64,000 nucleotides of DNA from a bacterium. Its GTDB lineage: Bacteria; Electryoneota; RPQS01. Positions 34,908-43,582 of the stretch are shown piece after piece. Position 1 is the first letter of the stretch. Each line of letters begins with the position of its first letter. Both the position numbers and the translations under genes were made by a program. Location of the stretch: assembly GCA_023382385.1 (NCBI GenBank), contig JAHDVH010000002.1:510219-574218 (forward strand), given 5' to 3'. The notes beneath the pieces were generated by a model that saw only the letters and a list, made by a program, of their open reading frames with translations, was not told where the DNA came from and did not search any database.

Positions 34908-35793
34908 AGTTCAGAAGTTTGTAAATCATCAGCGCGCGGACGGTGAGTTCGCGGTCCTGAGCATTTTCTTCGAGCGGATAATACCACGAAAGGTAAGCAG
35001 GTGCTTCTTCGAGCGTGAAGTGCCACAGGCCGTCGGCGTCCTGCGCGACTTCCAGTTCATCATAAAGCCACTGCAGATGAGAGACATTACCGACGACTCC
35101 GGCGCGCGCGCCGAGTTCGAGGTCGTGCAGCATGCGCACAGGTTCGGCAAGATAAGTTTGCTTGTCGGGAATCAACAGCCGCGACGCATCGGGCAGGAGA
35201 ACTTCCGGCTGCAGTTCGACTTCGTTCAAGAGCGCGGACAGCAAGTCGCGTTTGGCCAACTGCTGTTCAGCGGGTGGCTGCCACCAGACCATCGCGGAAT
35301 AGGCGGGGATTGTGGGCGGAGCGGCACTGTGGTCGGCCAGCCAGCGCTGCCACTCGTTCTTGATAATTTCGAGATAGCTTTCGAGCAGCAGATGTGTGCC
35401 GCGCGTGGCACGTGCGAGCAGATGGAGACAAACATCGCGCACGAGCGGACGCTGCTGCGGGGAAAGCTCCCACGTGACATCTTCCTGAGCGAGCGTGGGC
35501 AGCACGACGAAGTCAAGCACACGTTCAACGGCAGGATGGTCTTCCGCGCCGGCTTCACACAGCCAGAGCACGGCGGCGGCGGTGGAGCCGAGCTTATTTC
35601 CAAAGGAGCCGTTTTCGAGCTGTTGCACGGCGAGTTGCTGAACACGCGGATGTTTGAGAACCGCAACTTTGGCGTTCGCGGTTTCGATCCACGATTCATC
35701 GCGGCCCAGCACGTCGCGCAGAATACGGAAACGCAGAATGGGGCCGCTCTGTTTGTAGAGTTCCTGAAACGAAGGTGGCAGGTCGGGAATCAC
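34897..35793 (-). CDS. Conserved hypothetical, alpha-alpha toroid-like
   Basis: The product is 298 residues from GTG (VIPDLPPSFQELYKQSGPIL). Repeated helix pairs (KHPRVQQLAVQQLENGSFGN, then a STAAAVLWLCEAGAEDHP segment) recall the (alpha/alpha) barrels of prenyltransferase- or squalene-cyclase-like proteins, without the catalytic aspartate cluster. The frame is open 69 codons further upstream, but that part is strongly basic, lacks a ribosome site and collides with the divergent gene at 35999, so I start at GTG 35793. It overlaps the ATL gene. Its role is unknown. Confidence 0.65.
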   Translation of the reverse strand: MIPDLPPSFQELYKQSGPILRFRILRDVLGRDESWIETANAKVAVLKHPRVQQLAVQQLENGSFGNKLGSTAAAVLWLCEAGAEDHPAVERVLDFVVLPTLAQEDVTWELSPQQRPLVRDVCLHLLARATRGTHLLLESYLEIIKNEWQRWLADHSAAPPTIPAYSAMVWWQPPAEQQLAKRDLLSALLNEVELQPEVLLPDASRLLIPDKQTYLAEPVRMLHDLELGARAGVVGNVSHLQWLYDELEVAQDADGLWHFTLEEAPAYLSWYYPLEENAQDRELTVRALMIYKLLNYDV

Positions 35794-35998
35794 GGAGATA
35801 ATGAATTTGAAGTAGAGACTGCGAATGAGCGACAGCGCGCGCGGCACAAACGGCAAGACACGAATTAATATGCAAACTGCGGGTCGAAAAAGCAAACGGC
35901 ATGTTTTAGCAGAAGACAAGTCAACTTCGCGGAGCGGTTCAGCGCGGCGTGTTTCTTGCAGCGGCGGCATGACTGCATCTAACACGAAACGGAGTAGC

Positions 35999-36406
35999 AT
36001 GGAAACCGGGCAAAGGCAACCCTACAAGGTCTGCACAAAGTGCGCATACGAATGGAACACACTGGAAGACCTGGTGGCCGACTTGAGCTTGCGGGTTGAC
36101 GGCTATCAGGTGTGCTTTGAGCGGGCCGAGGACGGTCTGTTCATGCTCACGCACGAGTGTCCGAACTGTCAGACGACACTGTCTATTCCGGCGGCGGAAT
36201 TCGCACATTGGAAAACCGGACCGGATTATTATGCGCTGAAGCTGTTGACCGACGAGTGTGCGGGTCATTGTCTGAATCCGACGAACCTGGAGCCGTGCAG
36301 CGCGCAATGTTTTGTGCGATGGGTGCGGGACGTTTTGCAGTTTCTCAAGACACATCAGGTCCCGCAGCACGTAGAGAAATCCGAAAACACGGCCGTGCAA
36401 TCTTAG
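35999..36406 (+). CDS. Conserved hypothetical with Cys pairs
   Basis: The product is 135 residues. CTKCAYEW (about 11-18) and HECPNCQTTLSIP (about 50-62) form a zinc-ribbon-like set of two CxxC pairs. A second cysteine group follows (DECAGHC, PCSAQC) with a helical C-terminus. A cytoplasmic metal-binding protein is likely. GGAG lies 5 bases before the chosen ATG. It is divergent from the 34897-35793 gene and ends in a strong terminator. The function is unknown. Confidence 0.7.
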   Translation: METGQRQPYKVCTKCAYEWNTLEDLVADLSLRVDGYQVCFERAEDGLFMLTHECPNCQTTLSIPAAEFAHWKTGPDYYALKLLTDECAGHCLNPTNLEPCSAQCFVRWVRDVLQFLKTHQVPQHVEKSENTAVQS

Positions 36407-36432
36407 CGGCCATATCAGGACTGTATGACAGC

Positions 36433-36460
36433 AAACAGCCGCCTGAGTGGGCGGCTGTTT
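36433..36460. terminator. Bidirectional terminator
   Basis: The perfect 11-bp arms AAACAGCCGCC and GGCGGCTGTTT lie between convergent genes and serve both. Confidence 0.85.
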
Positions 36461-36482
36461 ACGTGAGCGAAGAGAGTGAAGC

Positions 36483-37175
36483 TTAGACGCCAGCTTGCGA
36501 GCGCGGGACGATACGGACGGACTTCATCACGACTTTGGACGTCGGCGTGGAACCTTGAACTGGAGTTTCAGCAATCTTGTTGATGATGTCCATACCCTTG
36601 ATGGTCTTGCCGAAAACGGTATACTGGTTGTCCAGATGCGGAGTGGCCACGTGGCAGATAAAGAACTGTGAGCCTGCGCTGTTGGGGTCGGGCGTGCGGG
36701 CCATCGAGAGCGTGCCGGGTTCGTGCTTGCGGTCATTGAATTCCGCGTTGACCGTCCAGCCCGGGCCACCTGTTCCGGTGCCGGTGGGGTCGCCGCCCTG
36801 AATCATGAAGTTCTTAATGACACGATGGAAGATGGTGCCGTCGTAGAACTTATTGTTCGCGAGGTATTTGAAGTTTCGCACATGATTAGGTGCTTTGTCA
36901 GGATAAAACTCGACGACGATGGTTCCCTTGATGGCACCACCCTCCTGCTCAATTTCCACAACGGCGACGCTATCTCCGTCCACCGGATAATCGGCAGGCC
37001 ACTTTTCGAGTTTGGGTGTATTATTAGACACTGGTTTCGCTTGCTCCTGTTCGTTCTTGACTTCGGTCTTTTTCTCTTCCTGCTTGGCGGCGGCTTTGTC
37101 GTCCGCCTTTTCCGCCTTGCCGCATCCGGCCAAGACGAGGCCTGCGCAGGTCAGCAGAATCCAAAAAGCTTTCAT
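36483..37175 (-). CDS. Peptidyl-prolyl isomerase lipoprotein (cyclophilin)
   Basis: The product is 230 residues. A lipoprotein signal (MKAFWILLTCAGLVLAGC) places Cys18 as the lipidated residue; a charged Lys/Glu linker (20-50) follows. The cyclophilin domain contains FYDGTIFHRVIKNFMIQGGD, GTLSMARTPDPNSAGSQFFI and LDNQYTVFG, with the catalytic Arg in FHRV. It should help proline isomerisation in proteins crossing the periplasm, which suits a host with many exported proteins. AAGGAG before the second in-frame start decides the ATG at 37175. Confidence 0.92.
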   Translation of the reverse strand: MKAFWILLTCAGLVLAGCGKAEKADDKAAAKQEEKKTEVKNEQEQAKPVSNNTPKLEKWPADYPVDGDSVAVVEIEQEGGAIKGTIVVEFYPDKAPNHVRNFKYLANNKFYDGTIFHRVIKNFMIQGGDPTGTGTGGPGWTVNAEFNDRKHEPGTLSMARTPDPNSAGSQFFICHVATPHLDNQYTVFGKTIKGMDIINKIAETPVQGSTPTSKVVMKSVRIVPRSQAGV

Positions 37176-37253
37176 GGGCACTCCTTTGGGGGTTATCTTG
37201 AAAAATGAGTTTTGGTATTACGCGCGCGATAGACCTTCACGTCACGCTTTCGA

Positions 37254-38015
37254 TTACAGCGTCAGCAGAGGTCCGAAGGTTCTTTGCGCCGTGAGATGCA
37301 CGGCAATTTCGGGATTGTCGAGCGCCGTGCGTGCGCTGTCACGGGCGAGGTCGGGATGATTGTTTTCCTCGGACAGGTGAGCGAGCACGACGTGCTTCAG
37401 AGAATTATTCCGGCAATCACAGAGCACATCGGCGGTCTGGCGGTTGGACAGATGTCCGGTGCTGGATGCGATGCGCTGTTTCAGAACTTCAGGATACGAG
37501 CCGGTGCGGAGCAGTTCTTCGTCGTGATTGCTTTCGATAACGGCGACCGTAGACTCGCAGAAGGCTTCGTGCAGCTTGGGCGAAACTTCGCCGAGGTCGG
37601 TCGCGACGGTCACCATCTCCTGTCCGCAGTGAATCTGGTAAGCGACGGGTTCGGCAGCGTCATGCGAGATATCGAGCGCGCGGACGGTGAACGGGCCGAC
37701 GTCGACGGCGACGCCGTTCATCGGGAAGGCTTTTTGTTTGCGCATGAAGCCCGGGGAGATTGCGGCAAGCGTTCCGGCCGTCGCGTACACGGGAATCGAA
37801 ACTTTCTTCAGCAGACCGTCCAATCCGCGTGTGTGGTCGCTATGCTCGTGCGTGAGAAAGACCGCGTTGATGTTCTGCGGGTATTCTCCGGCGTGCTGCA
37901 GCGCGGCGAGCAAGCCGCGAATGCCGAGACCGGCATCGACGAGAATCCGTGTGCCGTTGTCACGCAGGAGCAGGGCGTTGGCTTTGGAGCCGGAAGCGAG
38001 GACGATGACTTGCAA
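37254..38015 (-). CDS. MBL-fold metal-dependent hydrolase (WalJ/YycJ-like)
   Basis: The product is 253 residues. The metal site is complete: THEHSDH (56-62 region), a later SHDAAEPVAY, TDLGEVS, ESNHDEELL and the final HLSEENNH. The opening VIVLASGSKANALLL and the ESNHD motif are characteristic of the YycJ/WalJ group, probably exonucleases or phosphodiesterases. It lies 12 bp after the RDD gene, in one minus-strand row with the pyr genes. Confidence 0.85.
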   Translation of the reverse strand: MQVIVLASGSKANALLLRDNGTRILVDAGLGIRGLLAALQHAGEYPQNINAVFLTHEHSDHTRGLDGLLKKVSIPVYATAGTLAAISPGFMRKQKAFPMNGVAVDVGPFTVRALDISHDAAEPVAYQIHCGQEMVTVATDLGEVSPKLHEAFCESTVAVIESNHDEELLRTGSYPEVLKQRIASSTGHLSNRQTADVLCDCRNNSLKHVVLAHLSEENNHPDLARDSARTALDNPEIAVHLTAQRTFGPLLTL

Positions 38016-38027
38016 ATCTAAGATAGG

Positions 38028-38534
38028 TTACTTTTGCACGACTATCGTGTCGGCGAGGATGTCGTGCAGACCTTGTTTCTTTTGAGTGAAAGCGGCCATC
38101 AGGAATCCGATACCCAGAATAACCGCCGAAAGATACTTCCCAAAGTAGCGGCCCGTAGCGCGGGCGAAGCTGATGCGGCGCAGCTGTTCATCGGTGACGA
38201 CGATGCCGATAATCATTTTGCCGACGGTGGCTTGACGATATGAACTCTCCAGCAGGGTGAAATAGAGCCAAGGGACAATCAGGCCGAGCGCATTGCTGAA
38301 GGTGAAATCAAAGGGGTCGATATCCCACGAGAACGGCACGCTGACGATGGCGAGCAGAATGCTGTCAATGGCAACGGCGATGACGCGCCGCCAGAAGCCG
38401 GCATACTGCACAGGCATGACGTTGAGGGATCCGGACGCAGTTGCCTGAGTTTGCGGAGTAATAATCTCTCTGCCGCAGCTGGTGCAGAATTTGGCGCCGT
38501 CAGGATTCTCTCTCGAGCAGTTCGGACAGAACAT
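38028..38534 (-). CDS. RDD-family membrane protein with zinc ribbon, copy 1
   Basis: The product is 168 residues. An N-terminal zinc ribbon (MFCPNCSRENPDGAKFCTSC) is followed by an RDD domain with three membrane segments (AGFWRRVIAVAIDSILLAIV, GLIVPWLYFTLLESS, LSAVILGIGFLMAAF) and the ATVGKMIIGI motif. RDD proteins are often transporters of ions or small solutes, or envelope helpers; the substrate is unknown. AAGGAG precedes the ATG. A paralogue lies at 39111-39707, on the other side of pyrE. Confidence 0.85.
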   Translation of the reverse strand: MFCPNCSRENPDGAKFCTSCGREIITPQTQATASGSLNVMPVQYAGFWRRVIAVAIDSILLAIVSVPFSWDIDPFDFTFSNALGLIVPWLYFTLLESSYRQATVGKMIIGIVVTDEQLRRISFARATGRYFGKYLSAVILGIGFLMAAFTQKKQGLHDILADTIVVQK

Positions 38535-38553
38535 GTAGGACTCCTTCTGGAGT

Positions 38554-39114
38554 TTAGCGGCTTCCCCGCTTGGCAAGAGGCACACCCTTGCTGCAGAGGG
38601 GACAGTCGGCGGGTTCCCAGGAATCGAGCGTAAGTCTGACGACCGCGCAGGGAGACGGAGACAGCGTGGTTTCGCCGCGCTGGATGAGCGCCGCAATGCC
38701 GACGACGATACCTTCTTCGCGTTCGACAGCTTCCTTGACTTCACCTATGGAGAGTCCGGTGGTGAGCACGTCTTCGCAGAGCAGAACGCGTTGCCCGGGG
38801 ACAATTTTGAATCCGCGCCGCCACTCCATTTTTCCGTCAACGCGCTCGGGGAAAGCCAGCGGCACACCGAGCGCTTTGGCGACTTCGTGTGCGACGAGCA
38901 CGCCACCGGTCAAGGGTCCGACAACGAGATTGGGTGTGGCGATGCGGAATTGCTCGACCATCGCACGGGCAAACTGCTCAGTCAGTTCCGGTCGTTCAAG
39001 CAGGCGGAATTTTTCGATATAGACGTCGCTGTGACGGCCGCTGGAGAGCAGAAAATGTCCTTCGAGAAAGGCCCCGCAGTTGCGCAACAGTTGTAAAGCG
39101 ATGTCTTTGTTCAT
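38554..39114 (-). CDS. pyrE: Orotate phosphoribosyltransferase
   Basis: The product is 186 residues and catalyses orotate plus PRPP to OMP in pyrimidine synthesis. The PRPP loop VLLCEDVLTTGLS lies at 110-122, and the N-terminal FLLSSGRHSDVYIEKF segment is the substrate-binding part. A C-terminal extension has a CPLC pair. The start overlaps the end of the second RDD gene by 4 bp; the RDD copy 1 gene follows 19 bp later. The pyrF gene is at the head of the same row, so the two pyrimidine steps are probably co-transcribed. Confidence 0.93.
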   Translation of the reverse strand: MNKDIALQLLRNCGAFLEGHFLLSSGRHSDVYIEKFRLLERPELTEQFARAMVEQFRIATPNLVVGPLTGGVLVAHEVAKALGVPLAFPERVDGKMEWRRGFKIVPGQRVLLCEDVLTTGLSIGEVKEAVEREEGIVVGIAALIQRGETTLSPSPCAVVRLTLDSWEPADCPLCSKGVPLAKRGSR

Positions 39115-39707
39115 ATCGAATATTCGTTGGATCGGCCTCTGACGACTAAGGTGCCGGCGAGCAGATCGTGAAGCGCCTGTTTGTTTTGGGTGAAGCCTGC
39201 CATAATGTAGCCAATCATCAGAAGCATGCCTGAAAGAATTTTGCCGAAGTGACGTCCGGTCGCGCGGGCGAAAGAGATTTGCTCTCCCTGCAGGTCGGTC
39301 ACGCGCAGACTCAAGGCAAGTTTACCGAGCGTGGCCTGTTGCGACGAGCTTTCCATGAGAGCATAATACAGCCACTGCGCCACGACGAGGATGATGGTGA
39401 TAATCACCCAGCCGCCGACAAGTCCGGCCAGGACGGCGGGGTCGGGGTCATCGAGATCCGGCATGGCGGCGAGACCTCCGACACTGAATACCAGCCCGAT
39501 GAGAAAGAGCACGACGCTGACCATTGAGATGACGAGCTGGTCAATCATGTGGGCAACAAAGCGCAGCCAGAAGCCCGCAAACCTGCGCGTACCGACGGTG
39601 GCCGCAGAGGGCGAGGTTGCGGGTGTGGAGGGTTTCAGGGGGACGCCGCACTGACTGCAAAATAGAGCGTCGTCGTCATTGGGTTGACCGCATTTCCAAC
39701 AGAACAT
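39111..39707 (-). CDS. RDD-family membrane protein with zinc ribbon, copy 2
   Basis: The product is 198 residues. A zinc ribbon (MFCWKCGQPNDDDALFCSQC) is followed by an RDD domain (AGFWLRFVAHMIDQLVISMV, then a long hydrophobic stretch and SQQATLGKLALSLRV, and FARATGRHFGKILSGML). It has the same layout as the protein at 38028-38534 and an insertion between the first two membrane segments. Its 4-bp overlap with pyrE couples the two genes. Confidence 0.85.
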   Translation of the reverse strand: MFCWKCGQPNDDDALFCSQCGVPLKPSTPATSPSAATVGTRRFAGFWLRFVAHMIDQLVISMVSVVLFLIGLVFSVGGLAAMPDLDDPDPAVLAGLVGGWVIITIILVVAQWLYYALMESSSQQATLGKLALSLRVTDLQGEQISFARATGRHFGKILSGMLLMIGYIMAGFTQNKQALHDLLAGTLVVRGRSNEYSI

Positions 39708-39749
39708 TTTCTTGCCTCCGTAGAAAGGTGGCGAAATTACTTTTTGTGG

Positions 39750-40550
39750 CTAAGCGGCGCTGGCGGCGGCTCGCAGTTTGTCAACTTCCTTGACTGCGGC
39801 CTCGATACAATCGTCGCCGCGCGACGCATAGAGCACTGAGCGGGAGACGTTAAGCAGGGCGGCGCCGTTGTGCTCGCGGACTTTGTTTAGAACCTCAAGG
39901 CTTCCTCCCTGCGCGCCGCTTCCCGGGAGAAGCAGGGGAAGTTCGGGAGCGATTTTCAGCACACTGTCCAGCGCGTCGGGTTTGGTGGTGCCGACGACCA
40001 GCCCCATATTACCGTTCTGATTCGCGGCTTTGACCTGCTGCGCAATTTCCTGATAGAGGGTGCGTTCACCGATGCTCAGTCCTTGAATTAGAGACGCGCT
40101 CGCGTTGGAAGTTGCGCAGAGCACGAACACGCCTTTGGCCTTGTGCCTCCAGAAGGGTTCGAGGGCTGCCATCCCGAGATAGGGCTGGACGGTAACCGCG
40201 TCCGCTCCAAGCACGTCGAAGAGCGCCCGCGCGTAGGCTTCATTGGTGTGTTCAATATCGCCGCGCTTGGCATCAATGAGGAAAAGGACTTCTTGCGGGC
40301 AGGCGATGCGGAGGCGTTCAAGGGCCAGCCAACCGCCGGAGCCGTAGGCTTCAAAGAAGGCGGTGTTGGGCTTGAAGGCCGCAACTTTCTCCCACAGCGC
40401 AATGATAATCTCTTCGAGGAACTTCTGGGCGGCCTCCGCTCCATAGCCGAATTTAGCCGGAATTTGAGCCGGGTCGGGGTCAAGCCCCACACAGAGCGGG
40501 GAACCGGCACGGTCAATCGAGGCTTTAAGGCGAGAGAGGAAGGGAGACAC
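39750..40550 (-). CDS. pyrF: Orotidine 5'-phosphate decarboxylase
   Basis: The product is 266 residues and converts OMP to UMP. The catalytic LIDAKRGDIEHTN motif is intact (Asp93, Lys95, Asp98); CVGLDPDP (20-27) and the phosphate-gripping LLLPGSGAQGG are clear. Length and motifs are those of the type 2 (long) family. It is the first gene of the pyrF-RDD-pyrE-RDD-MBL row, with its own promoter. Confidence 0.95.
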   Translation of the reverse strand: MSPFLSRLKASIDRAGSPLCVGLDPDPAQIPAKFGYGAEAAQKFLEEIIIALWEKVAAFKPNTAFFEAYGSGGWLALERLRIACPQEVLFLIDAKRGDIEHTNEAYARALFDVLGADAVTVQPYLGMAALEPFWRHKAKGVFVLCATSNASASLIQGLSIGERTLYQEIAQQVKAANQNGNMGLVVGTTKPDALDSVLKIAPELPLLLPGSGAQGGSLEVLNKVREHNGAALLNVSRSVLYASRGDDCIEAAVKEVDKLRAAASAA

Positions 40551-40582
40551 TTGCGGGGTTCGGTTTTATGGAATATCCATAA

Positions 40583-40611
40583 AATATACTGATTTCTTGC
40601 CTGAAGTGCAA
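40583..40611 (-). promoter_or_regulatory. Promoter of the pyrF operon
   Basis: On the minus strand this is TTGCAC, 17 bases, TATATT, some 33 bp before the pyrF start. No pyrimidine-linked attenuator is visible in the short leader. Confidence 0.65.
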
Positions 40612-40641
40612 CCCTGATGACCTGCAAGTAATTGGCAGGTG

Positions 40642-40670
40642 TTGAATTTACGCAGGGTGTTTACTACCTT
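40642..40670 (+). promoter_or_regulatory. Promoter of the metal permease gene
   Basis: This is TTGAAT, 17 bases, TACCTT. It is divergent from the pyrF promoter, about 67 bp before the GTG start. Confidence 0.5.
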
Positions 40671-40736
40671 GCAAGGTGTGTCCGGCTACAGAATCGATAG
40701 CCGACAAGCACAATTTAGACAAGATGGGGAGATCGA

Positions 40737-41990
40737 GTGATTACTGACTACTTCGGTGAAACATGGTTGCTGTATCTGGAAATGGCGCCCTACCTGCTAC
40801 TGGGGTTTACGCTGGCGGGGGTGCTGCACGCATTCGTGCCGCGGAAATCGGTGGGCAAACATCTCGGCGGCGAGAATCTGATATCGTCGTTCAAGGCGGC
40901 GGTGCTGGGTGTGCCGATGCCGCTCTGTTCATGCGGAGTGATTCCGACGGGCGTAGGACTGCGGAAGCGCGGCGCCTCACGGGCGGCAACGGTCTCGTTT
41001 CTGATTTCCACGCCGCAGACGGGGGTGGATTCGATACTGGTGACGTATGGATTTTTCGGGTGGGCTTTGGCGATTTTTCGACCGCTGGCGGCTTTTATCA
41101 GCGGCGTGCTGGGCGGGCTGGCTGTGATGCTGGTGAAACCCGGAGCACGGGAAGAAGAGTGGATGAAGCATCATCTGCACAGCGATGATGCGCTGGCCGA
41201 AGCGGAAGCGCAGAAGAGCACGAGCGAGAAGCTGCGCGATTCCTATCACTTCGCGTTTAAGGAACTACTGGGAGATATCGCTTTCTGGCTGATTATCGGG
41301 ATTCTGGTTGCGGGAGCGATTTCGCTGGCGGTACCGGACGATTTTTTTGCCGGAAGTTTGGGAAACGGTATCAGCGCGATGCTGATTATGATGCTGTTCG
41401 GACTGCCGCTGTATGTGTGCTCGACGGCCAGCGTGCCGATTGCTGCGGTGCTGATGACTAAAGGAATTTCGGCGGGAGCGGCCTTCGTGTTCTTAATGGT
41501 GGGTCCGGCAACAAACGCGGCAACGATGCTGGTGATAGCGCGGGCATTAGGTTCAAAGGTGCTGGGTGTGTATCTGGCGGCCATTGCGGGATTCGCGCTG
41601 TTGTTTGGGCTGGGACTCGACTTTTTGCTGGCGAACACGCCGCTGACGGTGACGCTGCCGCATCATCTGCACGAGCACGGGACGGCGTGGTGGCAGCTCG
41701 GTTCAGGACTGCTGCTCGGATACTTCCTGTTAAGACATTTCTATTATAAACTCAGAAGGCGGTGGGGAGCCGCACCGGTGACTATGAGCGACAAATTACA
41801 TTTGCAGATTGAAGGCATGAACTGCTCGCATTGCGTGAAGAACGTGAAGGACTCGCTGGAGAAAGTGGCGGGTGTGACGAGCGCGGAAGTAAATCTCGAT
41901 GCGGGAACCGCGACGGTGGACGGCGACAAACTGGATCGCGCTCAATTGGCGGCGGCGGTGGAGAGTGCGGGCTACAAGGTGAAGGGATAG
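40737..41990 (+). CDS. Metal-efflux permease with C-terminal HMA domain
   Basis: The product is 417 residues, an SO_0444-type copper/zinc permease of the DUF318 group. About eight membrane segments surround the conserved VPMPLCSCGVIPTGVGLRKR and STPQTGVDS motifs, with the second set LPLYVCSTASVPIAAVLM and GPATNAATM in the C-terminal half. Residues from about 350 form a heavy-metal-associated domain with GMNCSHC, which would deliver or sense Cu or Zn. The start is GTG with GGGGAG upstream. It is first in a three-gene plus-strand row. Confidence 0.88.
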   Translation: MITDYFGETWLLYLEMAPYLLLGFTLAGVLHAFVPRKSVGKHLGGENLISSFKAAVLGVPMPLCSCGVIPTGVGLRKRGASRAATVSFLISTPQTGVDSILVTYGFFGWALAIFRPLAAFISGVLGGLAVMLVKPGAREEEWMKHHLHSDDALAEAEAQKSTSEKLRDSYHFAFKELLGDIAFWLIIGILVAGAISLAVPDDFFAGSLGNGISAMLIMMLFGLPLYVCSTASVPIAAVLMTKGISAGAAFVFLMVGPATNAATMLVIARALGSKVLGVYLAAIAGFALLFGLGLDFLLANTPLTVTLPHHLHEHGTAWWQLGSGLLLGYFLLRHFYYKLRRRWGAAPVTMSDKLHLQIEGMNCSHCVKNVKDSLEKVAGVTSAEVNLDAGTATVDGDKLDRAQLAAAVESAGYKVKG

Positions 41991-42008
41991 AGAAACCGCT
42001 TGGCAAAC

Positions 42009-42437
42009 ATGCTGCTCCTCTATCTGTCGTCGTCACTATACATGGTGGGGTTAATCTGGTTTGTGCAGATTGTCCACTATCCGTTGTTCGAGGCGGTGAA
42101 GGATGGAAGTGGAGAGTATTACCGGATGCACGCGGCAAAGACGGGGCTGGTCGTGGCACTGCCGATGCTGGTGCAGATGGGGTGTGCAATTTTTTTCGCA
42201 CTCAAGCCCGGAGCGGGAAATGCGTGGATGATGCGGGGCTTGCTGGTGGTGCTGGCGGCGGTCTGGCTGACGACGTTTCTGCTCTCCGTTCCGCAACATA
42301 CCATTCTGGCGAACGGCTACGACGCACACGCGGTGCGCAGACTGGTGAACACGAATTGGATACGGACGGTATTATGGAGTGCGCACGCGGCGGGGCTGCT
42401 GTGGATTTGGGCGGAGTGCATGAAGGATAAGCTATGA
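42009..42437 (+). CDS. Small integral membrane protein
   Basis: The product is 142 residues with four likely membrane helices (MLLLYLSSSLYMVGLIWFVQ, LVVALPMLVQMGCAIFFAL, GLLVVLAAVWLTTFLLSV and a C-terminal one near RTVLWSAHAAGLLWIW). The phrase FVQIVHYPLF and the polar VNTNWIRT loop occur in a family of small conserved membrane proteins without known role. A TTG three codons upstream is an alternative start; neither has a good ribosome site. The stop overlaps the next start (ATGA). Confidence 0.75.
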   Translation: MLLLYLSSSLYMVGLIWFVQIVHYPLFEAVKDGSGEYYRMHAAKTGLVVALPMLVQMGCAIFFALKPGAGNAWMMRGLLVVLAAVWLTTFLLSVPQHTILANGYDAHAVRRLVNTNWIRTVLWSAHAAGLLWIWAECMKDKL

Positions 42438-43570
42438 TCAGGCTTTTTATCGTCGGTTTATTTCTGTTTACGGTCAGCCTCTGGGCACAACCGTATGCCA
42501 TCGGACATCGCGACATTTCCTTCGTGGATTCGGCACGCGGCGCGCGGAATATCCCGACAGATGTTTACTATCCCGCGACCACCGCAGGCGACAACACTCC
42601 GGTGGCGACGGCTCCTGCAGGCGGATTTCCTGTCATTAGTTTTGGTCACGGATTTTTGCTGCCGGTCAGTGCCTATCAGTATTTGTGGCAGGCTCTTGTT
42701 CCGGAGGGCTACATTGTAGCCTTGCCACGCACGGAGGGGAACTTCTCACCGCAGCATTTGCAGCTTGGATACGACTTGGCGTTCCTGATCCGCAGACTTC
42801 AGCAGGAGGGAATGACACCGGCCTCGCCGTTTTTTGGAGCCATCGGGAGCACGTCGTGCGTGATGGGACACTCCATGGGAGGAGGGGCGAGTTTTCTGGC
42901 GGCGCAATCCGCCTCAGAGATAACGGCGCTGGCGAATCTGGCTGCGGCGGAGACCTCTCCCTCGGCGATAGATGCGGCGGAGACCTCTCCCTCGGCGATA
43001 GATGCGGCGGAGGAGATTACCATTCCTGCGCTCGTGTTTGCGGCTTCTGACGATTGCGTGACACCGCCTGCTGCACATCAGATACCCATGTATTCCGCGC
43101 TGGCGAGCGACTGCAAGACCTACGTGAACATCACGGGCGGGAGTCACTGCAAGTTCGGGGAGAATAACTTCACCTGCAATTTAGGGGAGTTGACGTGCAC
43201 GGGCAGCATTTCGCGTGCGACGCAGCATCAGTTGGTGCTGTTTTATCTGCTTCCATTTTTGAATTACTATCTCAAGGGCAGCGCGACGGAGAATTGTCTG
43301 TTTCAGGAGCGGCTGGCAGCCGGCAACGGCATTACCTACACGCGTGCGTGCGCATTGCCCGCGCCGCAGAATCTGTCTATCAGCACCAATGGAACGATGG
43401 TGACTTTGCGCTGGATGCCGGTGGCAGGCGCCTGCGGCTATGAGTTGCTGCGCGGCACGGAGGCAGGGTTCAATTACGACGTTAGTTTGCGCATCTATGA
43501 AGGAGTGGCGACAAGCTATACAGAAACACCGCCAGTTGAGCAGGCGGTGTATCAGGTGTGGGCGAAGTAG
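42434..43570 (+). CDS. Exported alpha/beta hydrolase
   Basis: The product is 378 residues with a signal peptide (MIRLFIVGLFLFTVSLWA). The hydrolase core resembles chlorophyllase/PETase-type esterases: FPVISFGHGF oxyanion strand, GHSMGGG nucleophile elbow, an acid in ASDDCVTP and the histidine in GGSHCKF. A C-terminal Fn3-like domain (PQNLSISTNGTMVTLRWMPV) follows from about residue 305, as in the exported proteins of the window, but there is no sorting domain. A 10-residue exact repeat (AAETSPSAID, twice) is inserted after the first core half. Its start overlaps the membrane protein gene. Confidence 0.83.
   Translation: MIRLFIVGLFLFTVSLWAQPYAIGHRDISFVDSARGARNIPTDVYYPATTAGDNTPVATAPAGGFPVISFGHGFLLPVSAYQYLWQALVPEGYIVALPRTEGNFSPQHLQLGYDLAFLIRRLQQEGMTPASPFFGAIGSTSCVMGHSMGGGASFLAAQSASEITALANLAAAETSPSAIDAAETSPSAIDAAEEITIPALVFAASDDCVTPPAAHQIPMYSALASDCKTYVNITGGSHCKFGENNFTCNLGELTCTGSISRATQHQLVLFYLLPFLNYYLKGSATENCLFQERLAAGNGITYTRACALPAPQNLSISTNGTMVTLRWMPVAGACGYELLRGTEAGFNYDVSLRIYEGVATSYTETPPVEQAVYQVWAK
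42944..43012 (+). repeat. 30-bp tandem duplication inside the hydrolase gene
   Basis: Two perfect copies (42944-42973, 42974-43003) are followed by the first bases of a third. The unit is in frame and adds 10 residues. Perfect identity points to a recent slippage or to an assembly artefact. Confidence 0.9.
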
Positions 43571-43582
43571 AAGACGCGGGCA

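Noticed and set aside
35794-36000. N-terminal extension of the 34897 gene
   Set aside because: The added part is very basic, has no ribosome site and overlaps the divergent gene at 35999.
22000-36000. Replication origin at the skew change
   Set aside because: No dnaA, dnaN or DnaA-box cluster was found, so the skew is reported but an origin is not called.
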